NCBI RefSeq assembly: GCF_004216695.1
Contig: NZ_SGXC01000001.1
Location: 1,116,001-1,180,000 of the forward strand
DNA from: Pigmentiphaga kullae
GTDB lineage: Bacteria; Pseudomonadota; Gammaproteobacteria; Burkholderiales; Burkholderiaceae_B
Reading direction: 5' to 3'
Length of the DNA stretch: 64,000 nucleotides
Below the pieces are notes generated by a model, which ran no database searches, was not told the DNA's origin, and saw only the letters and a program-made list of their open reading frames with translations. Positions within the stretch are counted from its first letter, which is position 1. The number at the start of each line of letters is the position of its first letter. Both the position numbers and the translations under genes were made by a program. Positions 50,162 through 59,667 of this stretch are shown piece by piece.

Positions 50162-51175
50162 ATGGACCCCCACACCCGACGATGCGGCCGCCGGCGGCGC
50201 CTCGCGCTTGCGGCCGGACTGTTGCCCGCCCTGCTGCTGGCGGCTCCAGGGCCGGCGTTGGCCCAGGCTGCCGCCCGCTATCCCGACAAGCCCATCCGCC
50301 TGATCGTGCCGTTCGCGGTGGGCGGCACCAGCGACGTGTTCGCGCGGCTGGTCGGGCAGAAGCTTTCCACCGCCTTCGGCCAGCAGGTCGTGGTCGAGAA
50401 CCGGCCCGGCGCCAACGGCAACATCGGCACGGATATCGTCGCCAAGGCCGAGCCGGATGGCTACACGCTGCTGTTCGCGGCGGACGGCACCATGGTGATC
50501 AACCCCAGCCTGTACGAGAAGCTGCCCTTCAACGTCGAGCGCGATCTCGCGCCGGTATCGCGGGTGGTGCTGGTGCCGCTGATCATCGTCGCCAATCCGC
50601 AATTGAAGGCGTCCACGCTGCCCGAGCTGGTGGCCCTGGGCAAGCGCGCCGACGCCGACCTGGATTTCTCGTCCGCGGGGCTGGGCAGCACCGGCCACCT
50701 GGCGGGCGAACTGCTGAAATCGCGCACGGGCATACGCATGTCGCACGTCGCCTACAAGGGAGGCGGGCAGGCGGTCACGGACGTGGTGGGCGGGCAGGTG
50801 CCGCTGCTGGTGACGGCGCTGGCCACCGCGGATCCCTTCATCAAGAGCGGCAAGCTCAAGGCCATCGCGATGACCTCGGGCAAGCGCGCGGCCGGGGCGC
50901 CCGGCATTCCCACCGTGGCCGAGGGGGGCGTGCCGGGCTTCGACGTCTCGTCGTGGTACGGCATCCTGGCGCCGGCCCGCACGCCCGCGCCGGTCATCGA
51001 AAAGCTGCACGCCGAACTGGCGCGCATCCTGCAGGCCGACGACGTGCGCCGCCGCTTCCAGGAGCTGGGGGGCGAGCCCATCGGCGATACGCCGCAAGCG
51101 TTCGCCGGCGTGATCAAGGACGATCTGGCCAAGTGGGCGCGCATCGTCAAGGACGCCGGCATCAGCGTGCAATAG
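50162..51175 (+). CDS. Bug family tripartite tricarboxylate transporter substrate-binding protein
   Basis: A 337-residue periplasmic receptor. A basic N-terminus (RRCGRRRR) and hydrophobic core form a signal peptide ending near ALAQAAARY (about residue 36). Bug elements are YPDKPIRLIVPFAVGGTSD, GANGNIGTDIVAKAEPDGYT, MSHVAYKGGGQAVTDVVGG and LAPARTPAPVIEKLH. GGAGA lies six bases before the ATG at 50162. It closes the tartrate-dehydratase-like operon and probably binds the hydroxy-diacid that operon degrades. Confidence 0.93.
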   Translation: MDPHTRRCGRRRRLALAAGLLPALLLAAPGPALAQAAARYPDKPIRLIVPFAVGGTSDVFARLVGQKLSTAFGQQVVVENRPGANGNIGTDIVAKAEPDGYTLLFAADGTMVINPSLYEKLPFNVERDLAPVSRVVLVPLIIVANPQLKASTLPELVALGKRADADLDFSSAGLGSTGHLAGELLKSRTGIRMSHVAYKGGGQAVTDVVGGQVPLLVTALATADPFIKSGKLKAIAMTSGKRAAGAPGIPTVAEGGVPGFDVSSWYGILAPARTPAPVIEKLHAELARILQADDVRRRFQELGGEPIGDTPQAFAGVIKDDLAKWARIVKDAGISVQ

Positions 51176-51189
51176 CGGCGTGTCCGGAG

Positions 51190-51221
51190 CGTCCGCCTGC
51201 CCGCGCGCGGACAGGCGGACG
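51190..51221. terminator. possible hairpin terminator between Bug and LacI genes
   Basis: CGTCCGCCTG (51190-51199) pairs with CAGGCGGACG (51212-51221) around a GC-rich inner palindrome (CCGCGCGCGG). It lies 14 bases after the Bug stop codon. It has no T-run, so termination would be weak or rho-assisted. Confidence 0.4.
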
Positions 51222-51257
51222 GGTACACTCTGGGCACCGGATGCCCACAGGAAGCCC

Positions 51258-52301
51258 ATGGCCAGTTCCAAGCCCGCCCACGGTCCCGTCACCATCAAGG
51301 ACATCGCCGCCGCGCTGGGTATTTCGCACACCACCGTCTCGCGCGCGCTGAACGATCATCCCAAGCTCAGCGACGACACCAAGGCGCGGGTACGGCAGGC
51401 GGCGCAGGAACTGGGCTACGTGCTGAACGCCTCGGGACGCGTCCTGCGCGGCGGGGCCAGCCCGCTGGTGGGGCTGGTCATTCCGGACATCCAGAACGAT
51501 TTCTATAGCGCCATCGCCAAGCGCCTGGCCGAGCGCTGCCGGGATGCGGGCTTCCAGATGGTGCTGGCGATTACCGAGGACGACCCGCAGGCCGAATGCG
51601 GCGAGGTGCAGGCGCTGATCCAGGCCCGCGCCGCCGGCATCGTCATCACGCCTTCGCCGGCGCCCCTGCCTCGCACGGTCGAACTGCTGGCCGGTACGCC
51701 CGCCCTGCAACTGATACGCAGCGTCGCGACGCTGGCCACCGACGTGGTGGCGATGGACGATGCCGGCGCGGCGCACGCCGCGGCGGCCCATCTGCTGTCG
51801 CTGGGGCACCGGCGCATCGGCTATGTGGGCGGGTACGGGCGCATCAAGCCCGGCCGGGATCGCCTGCGCGGCTTCGTGCGGGCGCATGCCGAGGCCGGGC
51901 TGGAACCGGACCCGGATCTCGTCGTGCAGGTGCCGCCGCGCCAGGAGTTCGGAGCCGAGGCGATGCGCCGGCTGCTGGCCGCGCGGCAGCGCCCCACGGC
52001 GGTGGTCATCGGCAGTTCCGAGCTGACCATCGTCGCGCTGGCGGTCATCCGCGAGCACGGCCTGTCCATTCCGGCCGACATCTCGGTAGTGGGCTATGGC
52101 GACCCCAAGTGGTACGAGCTGACGACGCCGTCGCTTACGGCGATCCGCCTGCCCATCGATGCGCTGGCGGCGTCCACGGCCGAACTGCTCTTCGCGCGCA
52201 TCGGCGCGCAGGCCCGGCCGGGCGATCCGGCGCCCGCGCCGCGCAAGATCCGCATCCGGCCCGAACTGATCGCGCGCGGCTCCGCCGTGCCGCGCCGCTG
52301 A
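51258..52301 (+). CDS. LacI family transcriptional regulator
   Basis: A 347-residue LacI-type repressor. The helix-turn-helix and hinge (about residues 11-65; TIKDIAAALGISHTTVSRAL and KARVRQAAQELGYVLNASGR) are complete, and the hinge minor-groove residues are in LNASGRVLR, where Gly takes the place of the usual alanine. The periplasmic-binding-protein-like effector domain follows (about 70-340; LVGLVIPDIQNDFYSAIAKR). The ATG at 51258 follows ACAGGAA. It lies at the end of the tartrate-dehydratase-like cluster, whose promoter has a LacI-type palindrome, so it is the likely specific regulator. Confidence 0.93.
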   Translation: MASSKPAHGPVTIKDIAAALGISHTTVSRALNDHPKLSDDTKARVRQAAQELGYVLNASGRVLRGGASPLVGLVIPDIQNDFYSAIAKRLAERCRDAGFQMVLAITEDDPQAECGEVQALIQARAAGIVITPSPAPLPRTVELLAGTPALQLIRSVATLATDVVAMDDAGAAHAAAAHLLSLGHRRIGYVGGYGRIKPGRDRLRGFVRAHAEAGLEPDPDLVVQVPPRQEFGAEAMRRLLAARQRPTAVVIGSSELTIVALAVIREHGLSIPADISVVGYGDPKWYELTTPSLTAIRLPIDALAASTAELLFARIGAQARPGDPAPAPRKIRIRPELIARGSAVPRR

Positions 52302-52308
52302 CAGCGAA

Positions 52309-53220
52309 TTAGCGCCGGCGCGCCGCCTTCGGCCGGACGTTGCCGTGCAGGGCCGCATAGGCCATCAGTTCCTGCTCCATGGCCTGCGCCAGCGGCGGCA
52401 GGGTCTGCGACTTCACCTTCACGATGCCTATCCGCCGATGGCGGCCGGGGCGCACCAGCGGCACGAAGCGCAAGTCCTTGGCGAAGGCCGGCACCGCCAG
52501 CCGGGGCAGGATGGTGACGCCCACCTGGCTGGACAGCATGGCCGACAGCGTCATCATGTTGGAGACGTGGAACCAGCAATGATCCAGCCACTTCGCCTCG
52601 GGGGTGCCGTTCAGTTCGCGGTGGGCGGTGGTGCCGATCAAGGGCAGGTCGGCCAGCACGGACCACTCCAGCCGGCCGCGCCGGGCCAGCGGATGGCTGG
52701 CGTGGCAGACCAGTCCGAACGCGTCGGTCATGAGCGGGATGAAGTCCAGGCCCGGCGTGATCGAAATCTCGCTGGACAGGCCGAAGTCGACTTCGCCCGA
52801 CAGCACCATGCGGTGGATGTTCTCGGAATTGTCGTCGATCAGCCGGACCGCCGCGCCGGGATGCCGGCCGATGAAATCCTTGATCAGCGCCGGCACCCAG
52901 TTGGTGGCGAAACTGCCTATGGACGCCAGCGTGAGCGTGCCCGCGTGCTGGCGCGATTGCGACAGCAGCGTCTCGACGATGCGGTCGTGGTGCTTTACCA
53001 GTTCCCTGGCCAGCGGCTCGCACACCTTGCCGAAGGCCGTGGGGGTGGTGCGGCGGTCGGCCTCGAACAGCGGCGCGCCCAGTTTTTCCTCCAGCAGCTG
53101 GATGATCTTGGAGACGGCCGGCTGGCTGCGCAGGACCTTGTCGGCGGCGACGCGGTAGCTCTTCGCATCCAGCACATGCAGGAACACGCGCAACTGGGCG
53201 ATCGGGATCTCTGCCAGCAT
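52309..53220 (-). CDS. LysR-type transcriptional regulator
   Basis: A 303-residue LysR protein with an N-terminal winged helix (about residues 6-65; SYRVAADKVLRSQPAVSKIIQ and LEEKLGAPLFEADRR) and a C-terminal effector-binding domain (from about 92). It is convergent with the LacI gene (seven bases) and divergent from the alpha/beta hydrolase-Bug pair. The 75-base AT-rich divergent region (53221-53295, including TGATCA at 53245-53250) should carry both promoters and its binding site, so it probably regulates that pair. Confidence 0.92.
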   Translation of the reverse strand: MLAEIPIAQLRVFLHVLDAKSYRVAADKVLRSQPAVSKIIQLLEEKLGAPLFEADRRTTPTAFGKVCEPLARELVKHHDRIVETLLSQSRQHAGTLTLASIGSFATNWVPALIKDFIGRHPGAAVRLIDDNSENIHRMVLSGEVDFGLSSEISITPGLDFIPLMTDAFGLVCHASHPLARRGRLEWSVLADLPLIGTTAHRELNGTPEAKWLDHCWFHVSNMMTLSAMLSSQVGVTILPRLAVPAFAKDLRFVPLVRPGRHRRIGIVKVKSQTLPPLAQAMEQELMAYAALHGNVRPKAARRR

Positions 53221-53295
53221 GTCGATTCCATATGGTTATTGTCTGATCAATATTATTCAATTTTTGGATGAGACGGACGCGCCTATCATCGCCGC

Positions 53296-54054
53296 ATGAA
53301 CCATGCAGATCGACCCGACCAGGCGCCCATTCCGCCGCACGTCGTCCGGGCACCCGGCCCGCTCGTCCTCGCCCTGGCGGGGGGCGGATGCAGTCCCGGT
53401 ATCTTTGGCCAGGTCACCGTTCCGGGCTGCGCGCTGCGCGCAGTGGACTGGATGCAAGGGGCGGGGCCCTTTACGCCGCCGGCGGTCGCCCGGAGCCTGG
53501 CCGACGCGCTGGCGCTGCGCACCGCGCCGACGGTGCTGCTGGGGCATTCGCTGGGCGGCGTGATCGCGCTGCTGACGGCCCTGGCCCGTCCGTTTGCCGT
53601 GCAGGCTCTGGTGATTTCCAACACGGGTCCGAATACGCGGGACCACGGCGACAACTCGCTGCCCGAACGGATACGCCACCACTGGACGCCGCAGACGCGG
53701 CGGGCCTTCCTGCAAGCCTGTTTCGCGCACGAACCGCCTGCGGACCTGATGCGGGAGCTCGAGCGCTATCTGGGCGCGCTGCCGGCCGACGCGCTGCTGG
53801 AGGCGGTGGAGGGCCTGCGCCGGATGGACCTGAGCCAAGGGCTGGGCGCGATCCGCTGCCCGGTGCTGATCGCGCACGGCGAACTGGACCGGCGCCGAGG
53901 CGTTGCCGACGCACGGCGGCTGGCGGAATTGATCCCGGATGCCGAACTGGTGCTGCTGCCGGGCGGCCATACCCCCATGGTGGACTGCGCCGATGCCTAC
54001 AACGATGCGCTGGACACGTTTCTGGCGCGCCACCTGCGCGCCGCCCAACCCTGA
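53296..54054 (+). CDS. alpha/beta hydrolase
   Basis: A 252-residue alpha/beta-fold hydrolase. The nucleophile elbow is GHSLGG (about residues 95-100), the acidic residue is in LIAHGELDRRRG (about 193-204), and the catalytic histidine is in LLPGGHTPMVD (about 221-231). It lacks a signal peptide and is cytoplasmic. It belongs to the PcaD/esterase-like part of the superfamily; the ester, lactone or C-C substrate is unknown. It is transcribed away from a LysR gene and followed after 28 bases by a Bug receptor gene, so it may act on the imported compound. Confidence 0.87.
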   Translation: MNHADRPDQAPIPPHVVRAPGPLVLALAGGGCSPGIFGQVTVPGCALRAVDWMQGAGPFTPPAVARSLADALALRTAPTVLLGHSLGGVIALLTALARPFAVQALVISNTGPNTRDHGDNSLPERIRHHWTPQTRRAFLQACFAHEPPADLMRELERYLGALPADALLEAVEGLRRMDLSQGLGAIRCPVLIAHGELDRRRGVADARRLAELIPDAELVLLPGGHTPMVDCADAYNDALDTFLARHLRAAQP

Positions 54055-54082
54055 CGGGAAACAAAAGAACGAGGAGACAAAC

Positions 54083-55066
54083 ATGAACATCGGAAGCATC
54101 CGGCGCCTGGCGCCGGCGGGCCTGCTGGCGTGCGCGGCGGCCTGGACGGGCGCCGCGCACGGCCAGGCATCCGACTGGCCGAGCCGTCCGGTCACCATCA
54201 TCGTGCCGTCGGCGGCGGGCGGCGCGGCCGATTTCTCCGCGCGGGTGTTCGCGGGCTACATCGCCAAGGTCCATCCCAAGGCCACCGTCGTGGTGGACGA
54301 CCGTCCCGGCGCCGGCGGCGTGATCGGCACCATGGCGGCCAAGGAGGCCAAGCCCGACGGCTACACCTTCCTGTTGTCCACCAACTCGACCCACGCCGCC
54401 AACCTGAGCCTGTACAAGGACCTGCGCTACGACCCGGTCAAGGACTTCGTGCCGGTGGGCCGGTTCGGCACCTTCGGCTCGGTGCTGATGGTGCCCAAGG
54501 AAAGTCCGTTCCGGTCGGTGCAGGATCTCATCGCGCAGGCGAAGGCGCAGCCCGGACGCATGAGCTTCGGCTACTACAGCTCGTCGTCGCAGGTGCCCGC
54601 GGAAATGCTGAAGGCCGCCGCGGGCGTGGTCTATGAAGGCGCCGCCTACAAGAACGTGACGCAGATCATCACCGACTTGATCGGCAAGCAGTTCGATTTC
54701 GCGTTCCTGGACGCGCTGTCGGCCGCCCCGGCGCTGCAGAACGACCGGCTCAAGCCCATCGGCGTCACGACGCCGCGCCGGCTGCCGCAACTGCCCGACG
54801 TGCCGGCCATCGGCGAGGCCATTCCCGGCTACGAGATGCAGGGCTGGCTGGGCCTGACGGCCCCGGCCGGGACGCCGCCCGCCATCGTGGAAACGGTGAG
54901 CGCGCTGATGGGCAAGGCCATGGCGGATCCCGAGGTGCGGCAGTCGCTGGAGGCCAAGGGCATGCAGGCGGGTTTCCTGCCTGCCCGCGACATGGGCGCC
55001 TTCATCGCGGCGGACATCGTGCGCTGGCGCGACTGGGTGCGCATGGCCAACATCCCGCCCAACTGA
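54083..55066 (+). CDS. Bug family tripartite tricarboxylate transporter substrate-binding protein
   Basis: A 327-residue periplasmic receptor. The signal peptide covers about residues 1-28 (LLACAAAWTGAAHGQA). Signatures are WPSRPVTIIVPSAAGGAADF, GAGGVIGTMAAKEAKPDGYT, YEGAAYKNVTQIITDLIG and LTAPAGTPPAIVE. It differs from the other Bug proteins of the window in the ligand loop (SYYSSSSQVPAE-like region instead of the usual GxGTxxHL), suggesting another ligand. GAGGAGA lies seven bases before the ATG. It forms an operon with the alpha/beta hydrolase under the divergent LysR gene. Confidence 0.92.
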   Translation: MNIGSIRRLAPAGLLACAAAWTGAAHGQASDWPSRPVTIIVPSAAGGAADFSARVFAGYIAKVHPKATVVVDDRPGAGGVIGTMAAKEAKPDGYTFLLSTNSTHAANLSLYKDLRYDPVKDFVPVGRFGTFGSVLMVPKESPFRSVQDLIAQAKAQPGRMSFGYYSSSSQVPAEMLKAAAGVVYEGAAYKNVTQIITDLIGKQFDFAFLDALSAAPALQNDRLKPIGVTTPRRLPQLPDVPAIGEAIPGYEMQGWLGLTAPAGTPPAIVETVSALMGKAMADPEVRQSLEAKGMQAGFLPARDMGAFIAADIVRWRDWVRMANIPPN

Positions 55067-55074
55067 AGCGGACC

Positions 55075-55104
55075 GCGCGCCGCCGTTGCTTCGCGGCGGC
55101 GCGC
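55075..55104. terminator. GC-rich hairpin between convergent Bug and porin genes
   Basis: GCGCGCCGCCG (55075-55085) and CGGCGGCGCGC (55094-55104) form a perfect 11-bp stem with an eight-base loop in the 46-base gap between two convergent genes. It could stop transcription from both sides, although no T-run follows. Confidence 0.5.
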
Positions 55105-55112
55105 CTGCGGCG

Positions 55113-56240
55113 TCAGAACTTGTGCCGTATGCCGGCGATGATGGACATCTGCGTCTTCGAGTCCGACGACAGGTTGCTGAAGATCTGCGCGTAGCGGGCG
55201 TCGCCGGCGGCCTTCTGGTAGATGCCCACCAGGAAGACGTCGGTGCGCTTGGACAGGAAGTAGTCCACGCCCAGGTTCAGCTGGTGCCACTTGGGCTTGT
55301 TGCCGTTGCTGCTGTACTTGCCGTCGGTGAAGATGTAGCCGGCGCCCACCAGGGTGCTGGGATTGATGAAGTAGGTGATCGTGCCCTCGTAGTTCGACAG
55401 CTTCAGATCGCTGTTGTCGAAGTAATCGAACTTGCTGTGCGTGTACAGGGCCGAGACCTTCAGCGCCGGTGTGATGGAGTAGGATCCGCCCGCGCCGTAC
55501 ATGGACTGGCGGTTCACGCCCGCCCCGCCGGGGCTGGTGACGAAGGGCGAGGTGATGCCCCAGTCGCCGTAGATCGCGCCGTTGGGGTTGGTGGTGCTGT
55601 TGGGCCGCCGCATGTCGTGGTAGGCCACGCCCACCGACCAGGGCCCGCGGGTGTAGCCCAGGCCGGCGCTGATGCTGCGGTTGTCGGTGGAGTCGCCGGG
55701 TTTCTCGGCGGCGCCGTAGACGCCGATGAACTGCAGGCCGCCGAATTTGTTCATGTACTGCACGGAGTTGCTGATGCGGGCCACCGGGAACAGGTTGTCG
55801 TTGTCGCCGATGTGGGTGCCGATCGAGGCGAACTGGATGGCCGATTCGTAGCCCACCAGGGTCTGCGACATGGCGTCCATCTGCCGGCCGATGGTGACCT
55901 GGCCCCAGCGGTCGTTGGCCAGGCCGACGATGGCGGTGCGGCCGAACAGGCGGCCCTGGGTCCAGGTGCCGGTGTCGGGCGAGAATCCGCTTTCCAGGTT
56001 GAACAGCGCGCGGGTGCCGCCGCCCAGGTCCTCGGTGCCGCGCAGCCCCCAGCGCGAGACCTGCATGACGTTGCCTTTGAGCTCGGTCAGGCTCTTGCCG
56101 CCGACGTTGGTGGTGTAGGACAGGCCTTCGGAAATGATGCCGTACAGCGTGACGCCGGTCTGCGCCTGGGCGGTGCCGGCCAGGGCCGCTGCCAACAGGC
56201 CGCAGCCCGCCGCGGCGGAGGCCGCGATGCGTGTCTTCAT
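55113..56240 (-). CDS. outer-membrane porin (Burkholderiales general porin type)
   Basis: A 375-residue 16-strand-type porin. The signal peptide ends at AGTAQAQ (about residue 27), and the mature start TGVTLYGIISEGLSYTTN is the classical beta-proteobacterial porin N-terminus. The constriction-loop/anchoring region SRWGLRGTEDLGGGTRALFNLESGF and TVGRTAIVGL-type strands (here RLFGRTAIVGLANDRWGQVTIG, split RLFGRTAIVGL and WGQVTIGRQ) are typical. It ends in phenylalanine (AGIRHKF) as usual for outer-membrane barrels. GGGGAGA lies upstream of the ATG. It lies 162 bases downstream of the LIV-type operon on the same strand and may serve as its outer-membrane entry pore. Confidence 0.95.
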   Translation of the reverse strand: MKTRIAASAAAGCGLLAAALAGTAQAQTGVTLYGIISEGLSYTTNVGGKSLTELKGNVMQVSRWGLRGTEDLGGGTRALFNLESGFSPDTGTWTQGRLFGRTAIVGLANDRWGQVTIGRQMDAMSQTLVGYESAIQFASIGTHIGDNDNLFPVARISNSVQYMNKFGGLQFIGVYGAAEKPGDSTDNRSISAGLGYTRGPWSVGVAYHDMRRPNSTTNPNGAIYGDWGITSPFVTSPGGAGVNRQSMYGAGGSYSITPALKVSALYTHSKFDYFDNSDLKLSNYEGTITYFINPSTLVGAGYIFTDGKYSSNGNKPKWHQLNLGVDYFLSKRTDVFLVGIYQKAAGDARYAQIFSNLSSDSKTQMSIIAGIRHKF

Positions 56241-56402
56241 GGTGTCTCCCCTCTTATTGGTGATGGCCTGGCGACGGGCAAAGCAGGGTCCTCCAGGCGC
56301 GCGGGGCGTCCGGATGCGAAACCCGTCGTCAGGTGTGGTGGCGCGCCGGACGGTCAGGAAGGGCCCGTGGCCCGGGCCTCCCGCCGGCGGACGGCGCGCC
56401 GG

Positions 56403-57581
56403 TCAGTCAAGCAGTCCGCGCTGCCTAAGCCAGTCCATGCATAGGTCCCCCGCCTGTTGCAGATGTTCGGGTTGGCCGACGAAGTAGTGGTTGGCCCCCC
56501 GGATGACGGTCATGCTCTTGTCGGCGCTTGCCGCCGCGTCGAAGATGCGGCGGGTGTGCGGCTGCGGCACGGCGTCGTCGGCCGAATGCTCGATCGCCAG
56601 CAGCGGCACGTGGATGCCGGCCGCGCATTTCTCGCCGTGCGCGTTGGTGTCGTCCGGCGACCACTGCGACAGCCACGAGCGCAGCGTGGAAAAGCGCGCC
56701 AGCCCGATGGGGCCGTTGTTGGCGGTCTCGGGCACGCCCATGAAGCAGGTGCCGATGGGCCGGTCGTTGGGGTCGATGGCGCCGTCCAGGAAGCGGGGCT
56801 CGGCCATGGTGCGATGGGTGGCGAAGCCGCGCTCCAGTTCCTTGCCGCCGCGTTTCTTCAGAGTTTCCAGCGTTTCCTTGACCCAGTCCGTGCGGCGGCG
56901 GATGCGGGCCAGCTGCGCGGCGCGGTAGCGCGCCAGGAACTCGGCCGAGTACGGCGGCTTGCGGTCGGGGTGGTAGAGATCGAGTTCCGGGTCGCGGCGG
57001 TCCGGGTCGTTCTCGTCCATGACGCTGGGGTCGATCCAGTCGGCGAAGGTGACGGCGCGTGAGACGTGCGCCGCCTGGAAGATCATGGCGTCGGCCGGTA
57101 TCAGTCCGGCGGTGGTGATGGCGCAGGGGTCGCCGGCCGGCGTGTGGGTGATGGTGGGGCGCTCGGCCTGCGACTGGTAGAACAGCGACAGCGAGCCGCC
57201 GCCCGACCAGCCCATCAGCACGATTTTCTCGTAGCCCCATGCCTGGCGGGCGTGGCGGATGTAGGCGCCCAGGTCCACCACCACGTTCTCCATGATCAGG
57301 GCGCTGTCGTTGCGCGCGTACCGGCTGCCGGCGCACAGCACGTGCATGCCGCGGGCGGCCAGGGCGCGCGGCATGGGCAGCAGTTGCAGCGTGGTGGCCG
57401 GGTGCATGAACACCAGCAGGGTCCGCGACTTCACGCCCTTGGGGACGTAGCGGACGCCTTCGAGGTGGATGGTGCCGAGCGAGCCCGCGAAGCCGTACAC
57501 CGCCTTGAAGGCCGCCTGTTCCGGGAATTCGACGTGCACCCATTCGGCCTGGGTGTCGTAGGTGTGTCTGTCCTTGTCCAC
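56403..57581 (-). CDS. alpha/beta hydrolase
   Basis: A 392-residue alpha/beta hydrolase, long for the family because of a lid insert (about residues 195-290). The nucleophile motif is GWSGGGSLSLF (about 121-131), the acidic residue lies in LLAIEHSADDAVP and the histidine in IRGANHYFVGQ. It starts at the GTG at 57581 because AAGGAGA lies upstream and the open frame beyond has no family sequence. It follows the VOC dioxygenase-like gene by 20 bases. Ring-cleavage-product or ester hydrolysis is plausible from this pairing but not shown. Confidence 0.86.
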   Translation of the reverse strand: MDKDRHTYDTQAEWVHVEFPEQAAFKAVYGFAGSLGTIHLEGVRYVPKGVKSRTLLVFMHPATTLQLLPMPRALAARGMHVLCAGSRYARNDSALIMENVVVDLGAYIRHARQAWGYEKIVLMGWSGGGSLSLFYQSQAERPTITHTPAGDPCAITTAGLIPADAMIFQAAHVSRAVTFADWIDPSVMDENDPDRRDPELDLYHPDRKPPYSAEFLARYRAAQLARIRRRTDWVKETLETLKKRGGKELERGFATHRTMAEPRFLDGAIDPNDRPIGTCFMGVPETANNGPIGLARFSTLRSWLSQWSPDDTNAHGEKCAAGIHVPLLAIEHSADDAVPQPHTRRIFDAAASADKSMTVIRGANHYFVGQPEHLQQAGDLCMDWLRQRGLLD

Positions 57582-57601
57582 TGTGCGCGGTCTCCTTGGG
57601 G

Positions 57602-58129
57602 TCAGCGCGCCGCGGCCAGGCGCGCGGCCTTCTCGCGGGTCCAGGCGTCGCACTGGGCGCGGGCCGAGGCGCGGTAGCCGGCCATTTCCTCGTCGCTGGC
57701 CACGGTGGTGGTCAGCTCCAGCCGCACGCCGTTGGGATCGAAGAAGTAGATGGACTGCACGAAGCCTTCGTGGTCCACGGGGCCCAGCACTTCCACGCCC
57801 GCGGCCAGCAGCCGGGCGCGCGCGTCCTCCACCGCCTGCACCGAGTCCACGCGCAGCGCCAGGTGGTTGGCCCAGCGCGGGGTGTTGGGCGAGGGGTCGG
57901 CCGCCTGGTTGTCCCCCAGGTCGAAGAAGGCCACGTTGCTGCCGTCGGTCATCTCGAAGAACAGATGGACGTAGGGGCAGTATTCGCCGGTGCTGGGAAT
58001 GTTCTCGGCCCTTACGAGGTGGGTGAGCGGCAGGCCCAGGAGGTCCTCGTAGAAATGGCGGGTTTCTTCGGCGTCGCGGCATCGGTATGCGAAGTGATGC
58101 AGGCCGCGGATGGGTACGAAAGATGTCAT
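57602..58129 (-). CDS. VOC family protein (extradiol dioxygenase/glyoxalase fold)
   Basis: A 175-residue single-module vicinal-oxygen-chelate protein. The metal triad is recognisable as a histidine in RGLHHFAYRC (near residue 11), a histidine in ANHLALRV (near 89) and a glutamate in NGVRLELTT (near 138), the 2-His-1-Glu pattern of type I extradiol dioxygenases and glyoxalases. The central DLLGLPLTHL and YFFDPNGVRLEL are standard VOC elements. Its place between a LIV-type transporter and a hydrolase suggests oxidation or isomerisation of an imported aromatic acid; this is inference. Confidence 0.88.
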   Translation of the reverse strand: MTSFVPIRGLHHFAYRCRDAEETRHFYEDLLGLPLTHLVRAENIPSTGEYCPYVHLFFEMTDGSNVAFFDLGDNQAADPSPNTPRWANHLALRVDSVQAVEDARARLLAAGVEVLGPVDHEGFVQSIYFFDPNGVRLELTTTVASDEEMAGYRASARAQCDAWTREKAARLAAAR

Positions 58130-58166
58130 GGTGTTGCTCCGGATGAAACGTGCGGTCGCGTCGGGC

Positions 58167-58884
58167 TCATGCCGCCTGCCGCGCCAGATCGAAATAGAGT
58201 TGGGCGAGGTCGTCGCGGCGGGCCAGCTCGGCGCTGTCGGCGGCCAGCGCGATCCTGCCCTTCATCAGCACATAGGCGCGCCGCGTGAAGGGCAGCGCGA
58301 TGTCCAGCTTTTGCTCGACCAGCAGCATGGTCAGGCCTTCGGCCCGCAGCCGGTCGAGCACCGCCAGGATCTCTTCCACCACCCGCGGCGCCAGGCCCAG
58401 GAAGGGTTCGTCCAGCAGCAGCATGCGCGGCACGGACATCAGCGCCCGGCCGATCGCCACCATCTGCTGTTCGCCGCCCGACAGGGTGCCGGCAAGCTGC
58501 CGGCGCCGCTCGGCCAGGCGGGGGAACAGGCGGTAGACGAAATCGAAGCGTTCCTCGGCGCGCGCACGGTCGCGCCGCACCAGCGAGACCGAGCCCAGGC
58601 GCAGGTTGTCTTCCACCGACAGCGGCGCGAACACGTGCCGGCCCTCGGGAACCTGGACCAGCCCGCATTCGACGATGCGGTGGCTGGGCAGTCCGCCCAC
58701 GTCGGCGCCGCCCAGTTTCACCGTGCCCGAGCGCTGCGGAAGAATGCCCGACAGCGCCGCCAGAAGCGTGGTCTTGCCCGCGCCGTTGGGCCCAAGCAGC
58801 GCGACTGTCTCGCCCCGCTCCACCCGCAGGTCGACGTTGCGCACCACGGGTGCGTGGCCATAGCCGCCGCTGACTTTGCACAGT

Positions 58885-58892
<8 letters not shown>
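58167..58892 (-). CDS. LIV/HAAT-type ABC transporter ATP-binding protein (LivF-like)
   Basis: A 241-residue ATPase of the branched-chain amino acid (HAAT) transporter family. Walker A is LLGPNGAGKTT (about residues 33-43), the signature is LSGGEQQMVAIGRAL (about 136-150), Walker B is LLLDEPFLGLAP, and the H-loop region reads LLVEQKLDIAL. The short length marks it as the LivF-type partner. It overlaps the upstream livG-like gene by eight bases. In this organism group such systems often import aromatic acids or amides as well as amino acids. Confidence 0.94.
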
Positions 58893-59663
<771 letters not shown>

Positions 59664-59667
<4 letters not shown>

